A DNA stretch of 12,866 nucleotides, from positions 1 through 12,866 of the forward strand of contig JBKHDT010000065.1 of assembly GCA_046541195.1 (NCBI GenBank). Direction: 5' to 3'. The DNA is from JBKHDT01 sp046541195. GTDB lineage: Bacteria > Pseudomonadota > Gammaproteobacteria > Halothiobacillales > Halothiobacillaceae. This document shows positions 6,642-12,866 of the stretch, piece by piece. The position numbers were made by a program, and so were the translations under genes. The stretch's first letter is position 1, and every line of letters begins with the position of its first letter. The notes beneath the pieces are model-generated. The model did not search any database and was not told the DNA's origin. It worked only from the letters and a program-made list of their open reading frames with translations.

Positions 6642-9263
6642 ATGTCCGAGGTCACCGTTAAACAACTTGCCAAGGTCGTCGGCACCACGCCGGAAAAGCT
6701 GCTCGAGCAGTTGGCCGAAGCCGGAGTGCCGATGGCCTCCGTGGATGCTTCCGTCAGCGACGAGGCCAAGATGACCCTGCTGGCATACCTGCGAAAGAGC
6801 CACGGGCGGGGCGACGAGCCGGCCAGCCCCAAGCGGATCACGCTCAAGCGCAAGACCCAGCAGGAAATCAAGGTCGGCGGCGGGGCGGCGCGCGGCAAGA
6901 CGGTGGCCGTCGAATATCGCAAGAAGCGGACCTACGTGCGGCGCGACGAGCTGGGCCCGGAAGGGGAGGCTGCGCCCACGGATCAGGCGGAAGACAACCT
7001 GCCGGCGACGTCCGCCGAGCCGCCGGAGCCGGTCAAGGCGCCCGTCGAAACGGCGGCTGTCGATTCCACGGCGGCTCCGGCCGAGCCGGCCGCGCCCGTC
7101 GAGGAGTCGATGGTGCCGGAGCCGGTCGTGTCCGAAGAGGTGCCGGTCGAGGCCGAACCCGAAGCGCAGCCGGAGATCGCTGCCGGCGCGCCGCAGCCTG
7201 CAGAGGACGCGGCGGCGGTGGCTGTCGAACCCGAGGCGGCCGGCGATGCCAGGCCGCGCTCGCGTCTGCGGATTGTTGCCATGCCGGAAGAGGCGCCCGG
7301 AGTGCCCGTGACCGAAGGCGAGGGCGCTGCCCGTCGCCGGGGCAAGCACAGTGGCAAGGGACGTCACGAGCGCGAGACCCGCTACGGTCGCGAGGAGCTG
7401 CGCCTGAACGAGGGTGGGCGCAAGAAAAGCCCGCGGCGCCAGAAAGGACGCCGTCGGGATGCCGCGCCGCAGGGCGGCGGCCGCCACGGCTTCGAGAAGC
7501 CGACGGCACCGGTGGTGCGCGAGGTCAAGATTCCCGAGACGATTTCCGTGTCCGATCTGGCGTCCAAGATGGCCGTCAAGGGCGTGGACGTCGTCAAGAC
7601 GCTCTTCGGCATGGGCGTGATGGCGACCATCAACCAGATGCTCGACCAGGAGACCGCCATCCTGGTGGTCGAGGAAATGGGGCACAAGGCCGAGATCATG
7701 TCCGAGAACGCCCTCGAGGAGGAGTTGCTCGGCAGCGTCGAACAGGGCGAGGCGCAGCCGCGGCCGCCGGTGGTGACGGTCATGGGGCACGTGGATCACG
7801 GCAAGACCTCCCTGCTTGACTACATCCGTCGGGCCAAGGTGGCGACGGGCGAGGCCGGCGGGATCACCCAGCACGTGGGCGCGTATCACGTCGAGACCGA
7901 CAAGGGCGTGGTGACCTTCCTCGACACGCCGGGACACGAGGCATTCAGCGCCATGCGTGCCCGCGGGGCCGGGCTGACGGACATCGTCGTCCTGGTCGTG
8001 GCGGCTGACGACGGCGTGATGCCGCAGACGCGCGAAGCGATCCAGCATGCGCGCGCCGCGGGCGTCCCGCTGGTGGTGGCGGTCAACAAGATCGACAAGC
8101 CCGAGGCGGACCCGGACCGGGTGCGCAACGAGCTGGCCCAGCAGGAAGTGATTCCCGAGGACTGGGGCGGGGATACCCAGTTCGTCCACGTTTCCGCCAA
8201 GACCGGCAGCGGCATCGACGAGCTGCTCGACTCGATTCTCCTGCAGGCGGAGGTCCTCGAGCTGCGGGCGCCGGTCGAAGGCCATGCCACCGGCGTGGTC
8301 GTCGAGTCGACCCTCGAGAAGGGCCGGGGGCCGGTGGCCACGCTGCTGGTCAAGAGCGGCACGCTGCACAGGGGCGACACGGTGCTTGCCGGCAAGGAGT
8401 TTGGGCGTATCCGCGCGATGCTCGACGAGGCGGGCAACCGGATCGACTCGGCCGGTCCCTCGATCCCGGTGGTCGTGCTTGGCCTGTCCGGTACCCCGGA
8501 TGCCGGCGAGGAGGTCGTGGCGGTCGAAGACGAGCGCAAGGCCCGCGAAATCGCCCTGTTCCGTCAGGGCAAGTATCGGGACACGCGCCTGGCGAACCAG
8601 CAGGCGGCCAAGCTCGAGAACCTGTTCTCGCAGATGAAGGATGGTGAGGTCGCCAGTCTGAACATCCTCGTCAAGGCGGACGTGCAGGGCTCCTCGGAGG
8701 CAATCCGGGATGCGCTGCTGAAGTTGTCCACCGACGAGGTCAAGGTGGCCATCATCCTCTCGGGGGTCGGGGGCATCACGGAGTCGGACATCAACCTGGC
8801 CGCGACGTCCAATGCCGTGGTCATCGGCTTCAATACCCGCGCGGACGCCGCTGCACGGCGTGCGGCCGAGGCGCATGGGGTCGAGATCCGCTACTACAGC
8901 ATCATCTACGAGATGATCGACGACGTGAAGCAGGCCATGTCTGGGCTGCTCTCGCCGGAGATGCACGAGAAGATCGTGGGGGTTGCCGAGGTTCGCGACG
9001 TGTTCCGCTCGCCGAAGTTCGGGGCGGTGGCCGGCTGCATGGTCACCGAGGGGCAGATTCGCCGGGGTCTGCCGATCCGGGTGCTGCGCGACAATGTCGT
9101 GATCTACGAGGGCGAGCTCGAGTCGCTGCGTCGATTCAAGGACGACGTGAACGAGGTTCGCTCCGGCTTCGAGTGCGGTATCGGCGTCAAGAATTACAAC
9201 GACGTCCAGTCCGGCGACCAGATCGAGGTGTTCGAGCGGGTCGAGGTCCAGCGTACGCTCTGA
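6642..9263 (+). CDS. infB: Translation initiation factor IF-2
   Basis: IF-2 is the GTPase that brings initiator fMet-tRNA to the 30S subunit and drives 50S joining. The 873-residue product is near the E. coli length of 890. An IF2_N domain is at about 1-50. A long linker follows, rich in Glu, Pro, Ala and Val (about 103-200) and then strongly basic (about 228-272). A second IF2_N domain is at about 297-350. The G domain has the P-loop GHVDHGKT (382-389), DTPGHE (428-433), NKID (482-485) and SAK (518-520). Domain II, the IF-2 alpha/beta/alpha domain and the C-terminal tRNA-binding domain follow to the end. The ATG has AGGAG (6632-6636) at 5 nt spacing. An in-frame ATG at codon 157 (7110) preceded by GAGGAG might give a shorter isoform, as known for E. 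coli IF2-beta. Confidence 0.98.
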   Translation: MSEVTVKQLAKVVGTTPEKLLEQLAEAGVPMASVDASVSDEAKMTLLAYLRKSHGRGDEPASPKRITLKRKTQQEIKVGGGAARGKTVAVEYRKKRTYVRRDELGPEGEAAPTDQAEDNLPATSAEPPEPVKAPVETAAVDSTAAPAEPAAPVEESMVPEPVVSEEVPVEAEPEAQPEIAAGAPQPAEDAAAVAVEPEAAGDARPRSRLRIVAMPEEAPGVPVTEGEGAARRRGKHSGKGRHERETRYGREELRLNEGGRKKSPRRQKGRRRDAAPQGGGRHGFEKPTAPVVREVKIPETISVSDLASKMAVKGVDVVKTLFGMGVMATINQMLDQETAILVVEEMGHKAEIMSENALEEELLGSVEQGEAQPRPPVVTVMGHVDHGKTSLLDYIRRAKVATGEAGGITQHVGAYHVETDKGVVTFLDTPGHEAFSAMRARGAGLTDIVVLVVAADDGVMPQTREAIQHARAAGVPLVVAVNKIDKPEADPDRVRNELAQQEVIPEDWGGDTQFVHVSAKTGSGIDELLDSILLQAEVLELRAPVEGHATGVVVESTLEKGRGPVATLLVKSGTLHRGDTVLAGKEFGRIRAMLDEAGNRIDSAGPSIPVVVLGLSGTPDAGEEVVAVEDERKAREIALFRQGKYRDTRLANQQAAKLENLFSQMKDGEVASLNILVKADVQGSSEAIRDALLKLSTDEVKVAIILSGVGGITESDINLAATSNAVVIGFNTRADAAARRAAEAHGVEIRYYSIIYEMIDDVKQAMSGLLSPEMHEKIVGVAEVRDVFRSPKFGAVAGCMVTEGQIRRGLPIRVLRDNVVIYEGELESLRRFKDDVNEVRSGFECGIGVKNYNDVQSGDQIEVFERVEVQRTL

Positions 9264-9281
9264 TGAGCGTCGACGTCCGCC

Positions 9282-9306
9282 GGGCCCCTGATGCGGGGCC
9301 CCGCAT
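9282..9306 (+). other. Overlapping inverted repeats in the infB-rbfA gap
   Basis: GGGCCCC (9282-9288) can pair with GGGGCCC (9295-9301) across a 6-base loop. The same right arm is also part of a perfect 16-bp palindrome, ATGCGGGGCCCCGCAT (9291-9306). The two RNA folds share bases and cannot both form. No T-run follows. The ATG at 9291 is part of this palindrome and is not the rbfA start. Confidence 0.6.
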
Positions 9307-9326
9307 TCCGAGGAGTTGACGAGGCC

Positions 9327-9707
9327 ATGGCCCGAGACTTTCCCCGCGCCCGGCGGGTCGCCGAGCAGATCCAGCGCGAGCTGGCCGAGCTCGTCCGGGA
9401 CGAGATCAATGACGCCCGCATCGGGCTTCTGACCATCACCGATGTGGAGGTCAGCCGCGACCTGGCCCACGCCAAGGTTTATTTCAGCACGCTGGCCGCC
9501 GAGGAGCGCGCCGTGGCCCAGGAGGTGCTCGACGGCGCGGCGGGGTTCCTGCGGGCCGAGATCGGGGCGCGGATGCGCCTGCGGGCGGTGCCGCAGCTGC
9601 ACTTTCGCTATGACGACTCCATCGAGCGGGGCATGCGCATGGACGCGCTGATCGACTCCGTACGCGCCGAGGACCGGGCGCGCCGCCCGGAAGACGGAGA
9701 CGAGTGA
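9327..9707 (+). CDS. rbfA: 30S ribosome-binding factor RbfA
   Basis: RbfA binds the 30S subunit near the 16S 5' helix and is needed for late maturation, especially in the cold. The 126-residue protein is a single KH-type domain with the family patterns RRVAEQIQRELAELVRDEINDARIG (from residue 9), VSRDLAHAKVYFS (about 44-56) and LRAVPQLHFRYDDSIERGMRMDALI. The start is ATG 9327 (MARDFPRARRVAEQ), where similarity to E. coli RbfA begins. AGGAG lies at 9311-9315 and GAGG directly upstream. An earlier in-frame ATG at 9291 sits inside a palindrome and would add 12 unrelated residues. The TGA stop overlaps the truB ATG by one base (TGATG), so coupling is likely. The acidic tail is typical. Confidence 0.96.
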   Translation: MARDFPRARRVAEQIQRELAELVRDEINDARIGLLTITDVEVSRDLAHAKVYFSTLAAEERAVAQEVLDGAAGFLRAEIGARMRLRAVPQLHFRYDDSIERGMRMDALIDSVRAEDRARRPEDGDE

Positions 9708-10642
9708 TGGGTCGCCGAGGTCGCCGGGGCCGTCCCGTGGACGGCATCCTGCTTTTCGACAAGCCGGCAGGACTCAGCTCCAACCAGGCACTTCAACGGG
9801 TCAAGCGTCTGTATGACGCCAGCAAGGCCGGTCACACCGGCAGTCTTGATCCGCTGGCGACCGGGCTGTTGCCGGTCTGCTTCGGTCAGGCGACCCGCGT
9901 CTCCGGCCTGCTGCTTGATGCCGACAAGCATTACCTGGTAACGGCCCGTCTGGGCGTGCGGACCGACAGCGGCGATGCAGAAGGGGCAGTGGTTGCCGAA
10001 CGTCCCGTTCCCCCGCTTTGCGAGGCGGATCTCGACGCGGCGCTGGATCGCTTTCGAGGCCCGGTCGATCAGATCCCCCCGATGTACTCGGCGCTCAAGG
10101 TAAACGGAGAGCGGCTTTACGAGCGTGCCCGGCGTGGCGAGTCGGTCGAGCGCCCGCCGCGACGGGTGACGTTTCACGAGATTCGGCTGCTTGCGCATGC
10201 GCCGGATTGCCTGACGCTGCGCGTGCATTGCTCCAAGGGAACCTACATCCGCACGCTGGTGGACGACCTCGGGGAACAGCTTGGTTGCGGCGCGCACGTG
10301 ATCGCCCTGAGGCGCATCGGGCTAGGCCCCTGGGTGGAGCCGCCGATGCACGATCTGGCGGGACTGGAAGCGCTTGCCGATGCCGCCGGAGTGGACAAGT
10401 CTGCACGCATGGCGGCCCTGGATCGTGTTATCCTTCCGCCGGATTCGGCGCTGATCGATCGTCCTGCGGTGACGCTTGATGCCGACAGTGCCTTTCATAT
10501 TCGCCATGGTCATCCTGTCTTTGTGCCCAAGGCACCGGAGGGTCCGTTCAGATTGTACGGGCCGGACGACCTCTTCCTGGGAATGGGGGAAGTCCTGGAT
10601 GACGGGCGGGTGGCGCCGCGGAGACTCTTCGCGGCCTTGTAA
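9707..10642 (+). CDS. truB: tRNA pseudouridine(55) synthase TruB
   Basis: TruB converts U55 of the tRNA T-loop to pseudouridine and also acts as a tRNA folding chaperone. The 311-residue protein has the catalytic motif GHTGSLDPLATGLLP with Asp48, the same position as in E. coli. It also has Tyr76 (KHYLVTARLG), the SALKVNGERLYERAR substrate-binding segment (about 128-142) and CSKGTYIRTLVDDLG (175-189) with its conserved Arg. The C-terminal part is a small PUA-like domain (roughly 255-311). I prefer ATG 9707 with GGAG (9696-9699) at 7 nt spacing over the in-frame GTG at 9704 one codon earlier. The start codon overlaps the rbfA stop by one base. The gene appears intact. Confidence 0.97.
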   Translation: MGRRGRRGRPVDGILLFDKPAGLSSNQALQRVKRLYDASKAGHTGSLDPLATGLLPVCFGQATRVSGLLLDADKHYLVTARLGVRTDSGDAEGAVVAERPVPPLCEADLDAALDRFRGPVDQIPPMYSALKVNGERLYERARRGESVERPPRRVTFHEIRLLAHAPDCLTLRVHCSKGTYIRTLVDDLGEQLGCGAHVIALRRIGLGPWVEPPMHDLAGLEALADAAGVDKSARMAALDRVILPPDSALIDRPAVTLDADSAFHIRHGHPVFVPKAPEGPFRLYGPDDLFLGMGEVLDDGRVAPRRLFAAL

Positions 10643-10669
10643 CGGACGGCGGGGCTGACCTGCCGTCCG
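10643..10669 (+). other. Hairpin directly after the truB stop codon
   Basis: CGGACGGC (10643-10650) and its exact reverse complement GCCGTCCG (10662-10669) flank an 11-base loop. The stem begins at the base after the TAA stop. There is no following T-run, so it is not an intrinsic terminator. It may protect the upstream mRNA or separate truB from rpsO expression. Confidence 0.6.
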
Positions 10670-10680
10670 GTGAACGCATC

Positions 10681-10753
10681 CGGCCCGGCCCCGCGCAGCG
10701 GGTGCTGGGCCGTGATGTCTGATGAAAACCGACAACCCAGGAGCATCGACAAC
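10681..10753 (+). promoter_or_regulatory. Structured rpsO leader, candidate S15 autoregulatory element
   Basis: A two-part stem is visible: CGGCCC (10681-10686) with GGGCCG (10707-10712) enclosing CCCGC (10690-10694) with GCGGG (10698-10702). As an alternative, CTGGG (10705-10709) can pair with CCCAG (10736-10740), which includes the first bases of the ribosome binding site AGGAG (10739-10743). The two folds share bases 10707-10709 and exclude each other. In E. coli, S15 represses its own mRNA by trapping a leader pseudoknot near the start. The resemblance here is in position and logic only; S15 contacts are not shown. Confidence 0.4.
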
Positions 10754-11023
10754 ATGTCTCTGAATACTGAAGAAAAGGCCGGAATCGTTGCCGAGTACGG
10801 TCGTGGCGAGAACGATACCGGTTCACCGGAGGTGCAGGTGGCCCTGCTGACTGCACGTATCAACCACCTGACCGACCACTTTGCGGCGCACAAGCAGGAC
10901 AACCACTCTCGTCGGGGTCTGCTGCGGATGGTCAACCAGCGTCGCAAGCTGCTCGACTACCTCAAGGGCAAGGATCTTGGGCGCTACCAGGACCTGATCA
11001 AGCGGCTCGGTCTGCGCAAGTGA
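10754..11023 (+). CDS. rpsO: 30S ribosomal protein S15
   Basis: S15 is a primary binding protein of the 16S central domain (helices 20-22) and forms a bridge to the 50S subunit. The 89-residue length is the same as in E. coli. The family signature is plain: LTARINHLTDHFAAHKQDNHSRRGLLRMVNQRRKLLDYLKGKD (about 32-74), followed by the basic C-terminus RLGLRK. The start ATG (MSLNTEEKAG) is fixed by the family alignment and AGGAG at 10739-10743 with 10 nt spacing. The open frame extends further upstream, but those residues belong to the leader. Coding is clear and the protein is intact. Confidence 0.98.
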   Translation: MSLNTEEKAGIVAEYGRGENDTGSPEVQVALLTARINHLTDHFAAHKQDNHSRRGLLRMVNQRRKLLDYLKGKDLGRYQDLIKRLGLRK

Positions 11024-11032
11024 TCGCTTGCG

Positions 11033-11058
11033 GCAGGGCGGGCCACGGGCCGTCCTGC
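11033..11058 (+). other. Hairpin after rpsO stop codon
   Basis: A stem of about 11 bp pairs 11033-11044 with 11048-11058 across a 3-base ACG loop, with one bulged G and one G-T wobble. It begins 9 bases after the rpsO stop. There is no T-run, so any termination would have to be Rho-dependent. A role as a 3' end barrier against exonucleases for rpsO mRNA is more likely. Confidence 0.55.
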
Positions 11059-11199
11059 AACCGGGGCTGCCGGCGCGACTGCTGCGGCATGCCCCGCTCC
11101 CCGGCGGGCTGATCGACCCGACGCGCTCCGGCGCAAGGCTTGCCATCGGGCAGGCCCTGCCGGGCGGCAGTCCAGATCGATTGCCGGGGGCCTTATTCT

Positions 11200-11256
11200 C
11201 GGGCGAGGCGGCAACATCGCCTCGCCCGGGCAGGGCGGCATCTGCCGCGCTGCCCG
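11200..11256 (+). other. Two adjacent long hairpins, candidate RNase III site of the pnp leader
   Basis: The first hairpin is a perfect 11-bp stem: CGGGCGAGGCG (11200-11210) with CGCCTCGCCCG (11218-11228) across a 7-base loop. The second pairs CGGGCAG (11227-11233) with CTGCCCG (11250-11256) and, past a G-G mismatch, GCGGC (11235-11239) with GCCGC (11244-11248), with a 4-base loop. The two share only bases 11227-11228 and could stack. Double-stranded leader RNA of this kind upstream of pnp is the known RNase III target in E. coli. Cleavage here is inferred. Confidence 0.6.
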
Positions 11257-11279
11257 CGAACGGCTGACGTTTGCGCAAC

Positions 11280-11380
11280 GGGCGCGTGTCAGCGGGCGAC
11301 ACCCGGCGGGGGTGCGCCCAGGAGCCGGACCACCGAGGCGGTGGTTCCGTGATCTGGCCAGCGGCGGCGCTGGCGCCAGA
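11280..11380 (+). other. Three further stem-loops close to the pnp start
   Basis: The first structure has GGGCGC (11280-11285) pairing with GCGCCC (11314-11319) around an inner GTGTC/GACAC stem (11286-11290 with 11298-11302). The second has CGGACCACC (11326-11334) with the arm at 11340-11349, 9 bp with one bulged T. The third has TCTG plus GCCAGCG (11353-11363) with CGCTGGC and CAGA (11368-11380), with a 2-base bulge. None is followed by a T-run. The last one ends 48 bases before the pnp ribosome binding site. Confidence 0.5.
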
Positions 11381-11438
11381 AGGGCAGGACAGGCGCCGGC
11401 CCGTGCAAGCAACCATCATCTTCCCCCAGGAGTCGACA

Positions 11439-12866
11439 GTGACGCCCAGCAAGCAAGTGTTTCAATTCGGCGCCCATACGGTCACCCTCGAGACCGGCGA
11501 GATTGCACGCCAGGCCACCGGCGCGGTGATGGTGACCATGGGGGAGACTGTGGTGCTTGTCACCGTCGTGGCCCACCGGGAGCCCGAGCCGGGCAAGGAT
11601 TTCTTTCCCCTCACAGTTGAATATCAGGAAAAGTTCTACGCTGCCGGGCGGATTCCCGGCGGTTTTTTCCGGCGTGAGGGGCGGCCGGCTGAACATGAAA
11701 CGCTGGTCGCCCGGCTGATCGACCGGCCGGTTCGCCCGCTGTTTCCCGAGGGTTTCTACAATGAGGTCCAGCTCATCGCGCAGGTGCTGTCGCTTGATCC
11801 GCAGGTCGGTTCCGACATCCCCGCGATGATTGGCGCGTCCGCCGCGTTGGCGGTGTCGGGCGTGCCATTCGACGGCCCGATCGGCGCGGCCCGGGTCGGC
11901 TATGTCAACGGGGCCTACTGCCTGAATCCGGATGCCGATCGCGTGGCCAACGAGTCCAGTCTCGACCTGGTGGTTGCCGGCACGCGCGAGGCCGTCCTGA
12001 TGGTCGAGTCCGAGGCCGACGAGCTGCCCGAGGAGGTCATGCTCGGGGCGGTGGTGTACGGACACGAGCAGATGCAGGTGGCCATCGACGCGATCGAGGC
12101 GCTGGCTGCCGAGGGCGGCCGTCCCCGGTGGGCGTGGCAGGCCCCGGAGCGCAATGACGCGCTGGCCGGCGAGCTGGCCCGGGCCTTCGAGTCCGAAATC
12201 ACCGAGGCCTACGGCATCGCCGACAAGCAGCGTCGATATGGCCGACTCGGTGAACTGCGTGCCGAAGCGGTCTTGCGGTTTGCCGCGGAAGCCGGCGAAG
12301 GTCCGTCCGGCAGCGAGGTTGAGCGGCTTTTTCGCGCCCTTGAGTCGCGGATCGTGCGGGCGCGCGTGCTTGCCGGGGAGCCACGTATTGACGGGCGTGA
12401 CAATCGAACCGTGCGTCCCATCACTGTGCGCACCGGCGTACTGCCCCGGGTTCACGGCTCGGCATTGTTCACCCGCGGAGAGACTCAGGCGATCGTGGTC
12501 GCCACCCTGGGGACGGCCCGGGATGCACAGACGATCGATGCCGTCGCGGGAGAGCGCAAGGATCATTTCCTGTTCCACTACAACTTTCCGCCGTTCTCGG
12601 TGGGTGAGACGGGCCGGTTCGGCGCGCCGAAGCGTCGCGAGATCGGCCACGGCAATCTGGCCCGCCGCGGAGTCCAGGCGGTGGTCCCCGACGAGGTGTC
12701 CTTCCCCTACACGATCCGGGTGGTTTCAGAGATCACCGAGTCCAACGGCTCCAGTTCGATGGCCTCGGTCTGCGGCGCCAGCCTCGCGCTGATGGATGCG
12801 GGCGTCCCGACCCGCGCGCCCGTGGCCGGCATCGCCATGGGGCTGATCAAGGAAGGGGACCGCTTC
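11439..12866 (+). CDS. pnp: Polyribonucleotide nucleotidyltransferase (PNPase), 3' truncated by window end
   Basis: PNPase is a trimeric phosphorolytic 3'-5' exoribonuclease and part of the RNA degradosome in many gammaproteobacteria. The first 476 residues are present and the frame is open to the last base; the full protein is normally about 700. The first RNase PH domain includes YQEKFYAAGRIPGGFFRREGRP (62-83) and RLIDRPVRPLFPEGF (92-106). The all-helical linker region follows, then most of the second RNase PH domain with FTRGETQA (344-351), PKRREIGHGNLARRG (397-411) and SEITESNGSSSMASVCGASLALMDAGVP (430-457). The catalytic Asp pair, the KH domain and the S1 domain lie beyond the window. 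The start is GTG 11439, with AGGAG (11428-11432) at 6 nt spacing. No ATG fits the family N-terminus. Confidence 0.97.
   Translation, partial: MTPSKQVFQFGAHTVTLETGEIARQATGAVMVTMGETVVLVTVVAHREPEPGKDFFPLTVEYQEKFYAAGRIPGGFFRREGRPAEHETLVARLIDRPVRPLFPEGFYNEVQLIAQVLSLDPQVGSDIPAMIGASAALAVSGVPFDGPIGAARVGYVNGAYCLNPDADRVANESSLDLVVAGTREAVLMVESEADELPEEVMLGAVVYGHEQMQVAIDAIEALAAEGGRPRWAWQAPERNDALAGELARAFESEITEAYGIADKQRRYGRLGELRAEAVLRFAAEAGEGPSGSEVERLFRALESRIVRARVLAGEPRIDGRDNRTVRPITVRTGVLPRVHGSALFTRGETQAIVVATLGTARDAQTIDAVAGERKDHFLFHYNFPPFSVGETGRFGAPKRREIGHGNLARRGVQAVVPDEVSFPYTIRVVSEITESNGSSSMASVCGASLALMDAGVPTRAPVAGIAMGLIKEGDRF

Larger units (their letters stand above)
11024..11438 (+). other. Long hairpin-rich rpsO-pnp intergenic leader
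   Basis: This 415-bp gap has no gene I can support. It carries at least six inverted repeats on the plus strand. The E. coli counterpart holds a terminator, a second promoter for pnp and an RNase III-cleaved hairpin used in PNPase autoregulation. I see no intrinsic terminator with a T-run here. A weak -10-like TATTCT (11194-11199) lies just before the main hairpin but lacks a good -35. Open frames across the gap on both strands are Arg-, Pro- and Gly-rich and look non-coding. Confidence 0.6.

Noticed and set aside
9291..9326. Upstream ATG extension of rbfA by 12 codons
   Set aside because: The extra residues do not match the family and overlap a perfect palindrome, and the ribosome binding sites lie after this ATG.
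6132..9602. A 1156-residue open frame on the minus strand opposite the nusA 3' end, infB and most of rbfA
   Set aside because: It is His-, Arg-, Leu- and Gly-rich with no recognisable domain and mirrors high-GC third-position bias of genuine genes on the other strand. It lacks a convincing start signal.
11028..11267. A 79-residue plus-strand frame in the rpsO-pnp gap
   Set aside because: Pro-, Gly-, Ala- and Arg-rich composition, overlap with three strong hairpins and no ribosome binding site favour non-coding RNA structure.
10823..11452. A 209-residue minus-strand frame across rpsO and the pnp leader
   Set aside because: The rpsO part is antisense to a certain gene and the rest is low-complexity; no family or start signal is seen.
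1..12866. Search for mobile elements, CRISPR arrays, phage or defence genes
   Set aside because: No transposase, integrase, direct-repeat array, Cas-like or toxin-antitoxin protein is visible, and coding composition is uniform across the window.

Overview
The window reads as core chromosome of a high-GC gammaproteobacterium. The basis is the gene order rimP-nusA-infB-rbfA-truB-rpsO-pnp, the close match of the proteins to Escherichia coli family members (S15 has the same 89-residue length, and TruB has the same Asp48 and Tyr76 numbering), a DUF2288 protein, and a ypjD-yfjD (CorB-type) pair. A Chromatiales or Ectothiorhodospiraceae-like source is my guess from GC content and layout, not a demonstrated assignment. 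I see no mobile element, CRISPR array, tRNA, rRNA or phage gene.

Left part (about 1-3909) is on the minus strand, read right to left. It holds a small two-helix membrane protein, ypjD (CcsA-like membrane protein), yfjD (CNNM/CorB-type CBS membrane protein) and radA (DNA repair and recombination ATPase). The last two are separated by only 3 bases and are probably co-transcribed. A divergent non-coding stretch (3910-4095) separates this block from the plus strand.

Right part (4096-12866) is on the plus strand. It starts with a DUF2288 gene whose stop codon overlaps the -35 box of a strong sigma70-like promoter. That promoter drives the transcription/translation operon. Its leader carries an intrinsic terminator, probably an attenuator, followed by a perfect 11-bp inverted repeat. 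Then come rimP (30S maturation), nusA (elongation, pausing and termination), infB (IF2), rbfA (30S maturation), truB (tRNA psi55), rpsO (S15) and the first 476 codons of pnp (PNPase), which runs off the window. rimP/nusA overlap by 8 bases and rbfA/truB by 1. The infB-rbfA, truB-rpsO and above all rpsO-pnp (415 bp) gaps are full of strong inverted repeats. These are the usual places where this operon is controlled after transcription starts (S15 autoregulation, RNase III and PNPase processing).

No undescribed gene system is apparent. The observations worth a second look are RNA-level: the rimP leader, the possible Shine-Dalgarno-masking switch before rpsO, and the hairpin-rich pnp leader.
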